Source of the DNA: Pectobacterium carotovorum
GTDB taxonomy: Bacteria > Pseudomonadota > Gammaproteobacteria > Enterobacterales > Enterobacteriaceae
Direction: 5' to 3'
NCBI RefSeq assembly: GCF_033898505.1
Contig: NZ_JAXAFK010000001.1
Coordinates: 1,178,001-1,242,000 of the forward strand
DNA: 64,000 bases
Positions within the stretch are counted from its first letter, which is position 1. Every line of letters begins with the position of its first letter. Made by a program: the position numbers and the translations under genes. This document shows positions 62,708-64,000 of this stretch, piece after piece. The notes below the pieces were generated by a model that saw only the letters and a program-made list of their open reading frames with translations, was not told the DNA's origin and made no database searches.

Positions 62708-64000
62708 ATGAATGCTAAACGTTATATCGCAAAAATTTTTCTCGGCGGTATGCTGATGGGAGCTGCGGCGGGCAGCAGCGCGGCGGTGTATTACATGGCG
62801 CCCAACGGCAATGACGCGAATAACGGCAGTAAAAACTCCCCCTGGAAAACGATCGATCGCGCGCAGAAAACATTAAATCCCGGCGACCGCCTGTGGATCC
62901 GTGGCGGTAAATACGTGTTTACCAAGGGACTGAACGTCTGTGCAACGCGTACTGATGTGGTGAACGCGATTACGCTGAATAAGAGCGGTACCGAAGGCAA
63001 ACGTATTGAGTATTGGGCATACAGCGGAGAAGTGCCCGTATTTGATTTCAGCCAGATGCAGGATGATTGCCGCGTCAAAGGCTTCAACGTTGTGGCAGAT
63101 TGGATCTCTCTGAAAGGGCTGGAAATAACCGGTGTTCCACAGCGTAATAACCTGAACCATGAATCCTGGGGTGTGTGGATTCGGGGCAGCAATAATATAT
63201 TCGAACAGTTAAATATTCACCATATTATGGGTACGGGTTTGTTTATCCAGCGTGGGGGATATAACCTGGTATTGAATAGCGACTCTCACCATAATTACGA
63301 TCCGCTGACATCGAATGGTGCAGGCCAAAGTGGAGATGGATTTGGTGCGCATATCCCGGCGAATCAGCCAGGTAATATTTTCCGCGGTTGCCGCGCATGG
63401 TCAAACTCGGATGATGGCTTCGATTTAATTAATGCCTATTCTCCGGTGCTGATTGAAAACTCCTGGGCCTGGTCACACGGTTATTTGCCGGGGACGACGC
63501 AGTCTCTGCCGGCAGGTAATGGTAATGGTTTTAAAATCGGTGGCTACGGTGGCGTTTATGTGGCAAATGCGGTGAAACATACCGTGCGTAACTCGGTTGC
63601 GTTTTTAAATAAAGCGGCCGGTTTTTATGCTAACCACCATCCGGTAGCGAACGATTTCTTTAACAACACGGGCTATAAAAATAACCCCAACTTTAATATC
63701 CGCGGTATTGATGCAAACGGAAAAGCGATTGGATTGGGTACGCTACGCAATAACGTTTCTCATGGTGGTAAAGATCTGTCGTTCTCCGATGGAGCGAACA
63801 TGCGCTATAACTCATGGGATCTGAAAATTGCGGTATCAGATTCTGATTTCGAGAGCGTTTCCGTGACCGGATGGGATGCGCCGCGTCAGGCTGATGGCAG
63901 TTTGCCGGTACTGAAGAGCCTGCATCTTGCGTCGGGTAGTGCGCTAATCAACAAGGGTGGAGATGTCAAACTGCCTTACAAAGGTTCAGCGCCAGATCTG
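62708..64000 (+). CDS. Pectate lyase, family PL9 (3' end outside the window)
   Basis: At least 431 residues. A signal peptide (about 1-26: MNAKRYIAKIFLGGMLMGAA...) is followed by a right-handed beta-helix protein similar to Dickeya PelL. Acidic residues expected to bind calcium are Asp210 (SGDGFG), Asp235, Asp236 and Asp239 (SDDGFD), and the catalytic lysine is probably Lys276 (NGFKIGG), by analogy with Pel9A. It cleaves polygalacturonate by beta-elimination, probably secreted by the type II system. ATG 62708 has AAGGACGG before it. The exact member (PelL or another PL9 enzyme) cannot be fixed. Confidence 0.88.
   Translation, partial: MNAKRYIAKIFLGGMLMGAAAGSSAAVYYMAPNGNDANNGSKNSPWKTIDRAQKTLNPGDRLWIRGGKYVFTKGLNVCATRTDVVNAITLNKSGTEGKRIEYWAYSGEVPVFDFSQMQDDCRVKGFNVVADWISLKGLEITGVPQRNNLNHESWGVWIRGSNNIFEQLNIHHIMGTGLFIQRGGYNLVLNSDSHHNYDPLTSNGAGQSGDGFGAHIPANQPGNIFRGCRAWSNSDDGFDLINAYSPVLIENSWAWSHGYLPGTTQSLPAGNGNGFKIGGYGGVYVANAVKHTVRNSVAFLNKAAGFYANHHPVANDFFNNTGYKNNPNFNIRGIDANGKAIGLGTLRNNVSHGGKDLSFSDGANMRYNSWDLKIAVSDSDFESVSVTGWDAPRQADGSLPVLKSLHLASGSALINKGGDVKLPYKGSAPDL

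Overview
This window looks like chromosome of a plant-associated enterobacterium, most likely Pectobacterium (soft-rot Pectobacteriaceae). The core genes are close in sequence and order to Escherichia coli (serS, ycaD, pflA-pflB-focA, ycaO, serC-aroA, cmk-rpsA-ihfB, comEC-msbA-lpxK-ycaR-kdsB). The window also carries a secreted family 9 pectate lyase, an AepA-type amidohydrolase, a citrate fermentation operon and two chemoreceptors, which suit a pectinolytic plant pathogen. No tRNA, rRNA, CRISPR array or insertion sequence was recognised.

Layout. 1-2.1 kb: end of serS and ycaD. 2.1-7.3 kb: an accessory block with a LysR regulator divergent from an NCS1 permease, a DUF917 protein and a hydantoinase/oxoprolinase-type protein. 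7.4-13.8 kb: the anaerobic pyruvate/formate block (pflA, pflB, focA) and ycaO, all on the minus strand. 14.2-19.7 kb: serC-aroA, cmk, rpsA with a structured leader, and ihfB. 20.0-21.9 kb: a YtcJ-type amidohydrolase. 21.9-29.3 kb: the complete histidine operon on the minus strand, with hisL leader peptide, attenuator and promoter. 29.3-30.3 kb: an AT-rich stretch with an orphan secreted protein. 30.4-47.7 kb: yeeZ, two tandem chemoreceptors, the citrate two-component system dpiBA, the operon citS-FAH-citCDEFXG and a YcgR-type flagellar brake. 48.4-55.7 kb: plaP, sbcB, a ferric-siderophore ABC transporter and yeeX. 56.1-62.4 kb: comEC, msbA, lpxK, ycaR, kdsB. 62.7 kb to the end: the start of a family 9 pectate lyase.

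How the genes work together. The most interesting part is the 31-48 kb citrate region. DpiB/DpiA (CitA/CitB) face a citrate/Na+ symporter and a full citrate lyase set. The shared upstream region holds two copies of a phased repeat (ACCAT-N4-ACCAT-N4-ACCTT, 9-bp steps, copies 85 bp apart) that could be the regulator's operator. The oxaloacetate decarboxylase pump (oadGAB) of the Klebsiella pathway is not in the cluster. In its place, between the transporter and citC, sits a fumarylacetoacetate-hydrolase-family enzyme with Lys where the family's usual catalytic His would be, so it may process oxaloacetate. The two chemoreceptors next door have HBM-sized sensor regions, a type known to detect TCA-cycle acids. 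Both receptors, and the YcgR-type gene on the other side, have sequences resembling FliA (sigma-28) promoters. This suggests a linked module for finding, importing and fermenting citrate.

Other points: a candidate leader (20-codon ORF, intrinsic terminator, then an ORF overlapping the start codon) before plaP; a terminator-like hairpin just before the pectate lyase start; and an ihfB/comEC junction opened by a large segment carrying his, sbcB and yeeX.
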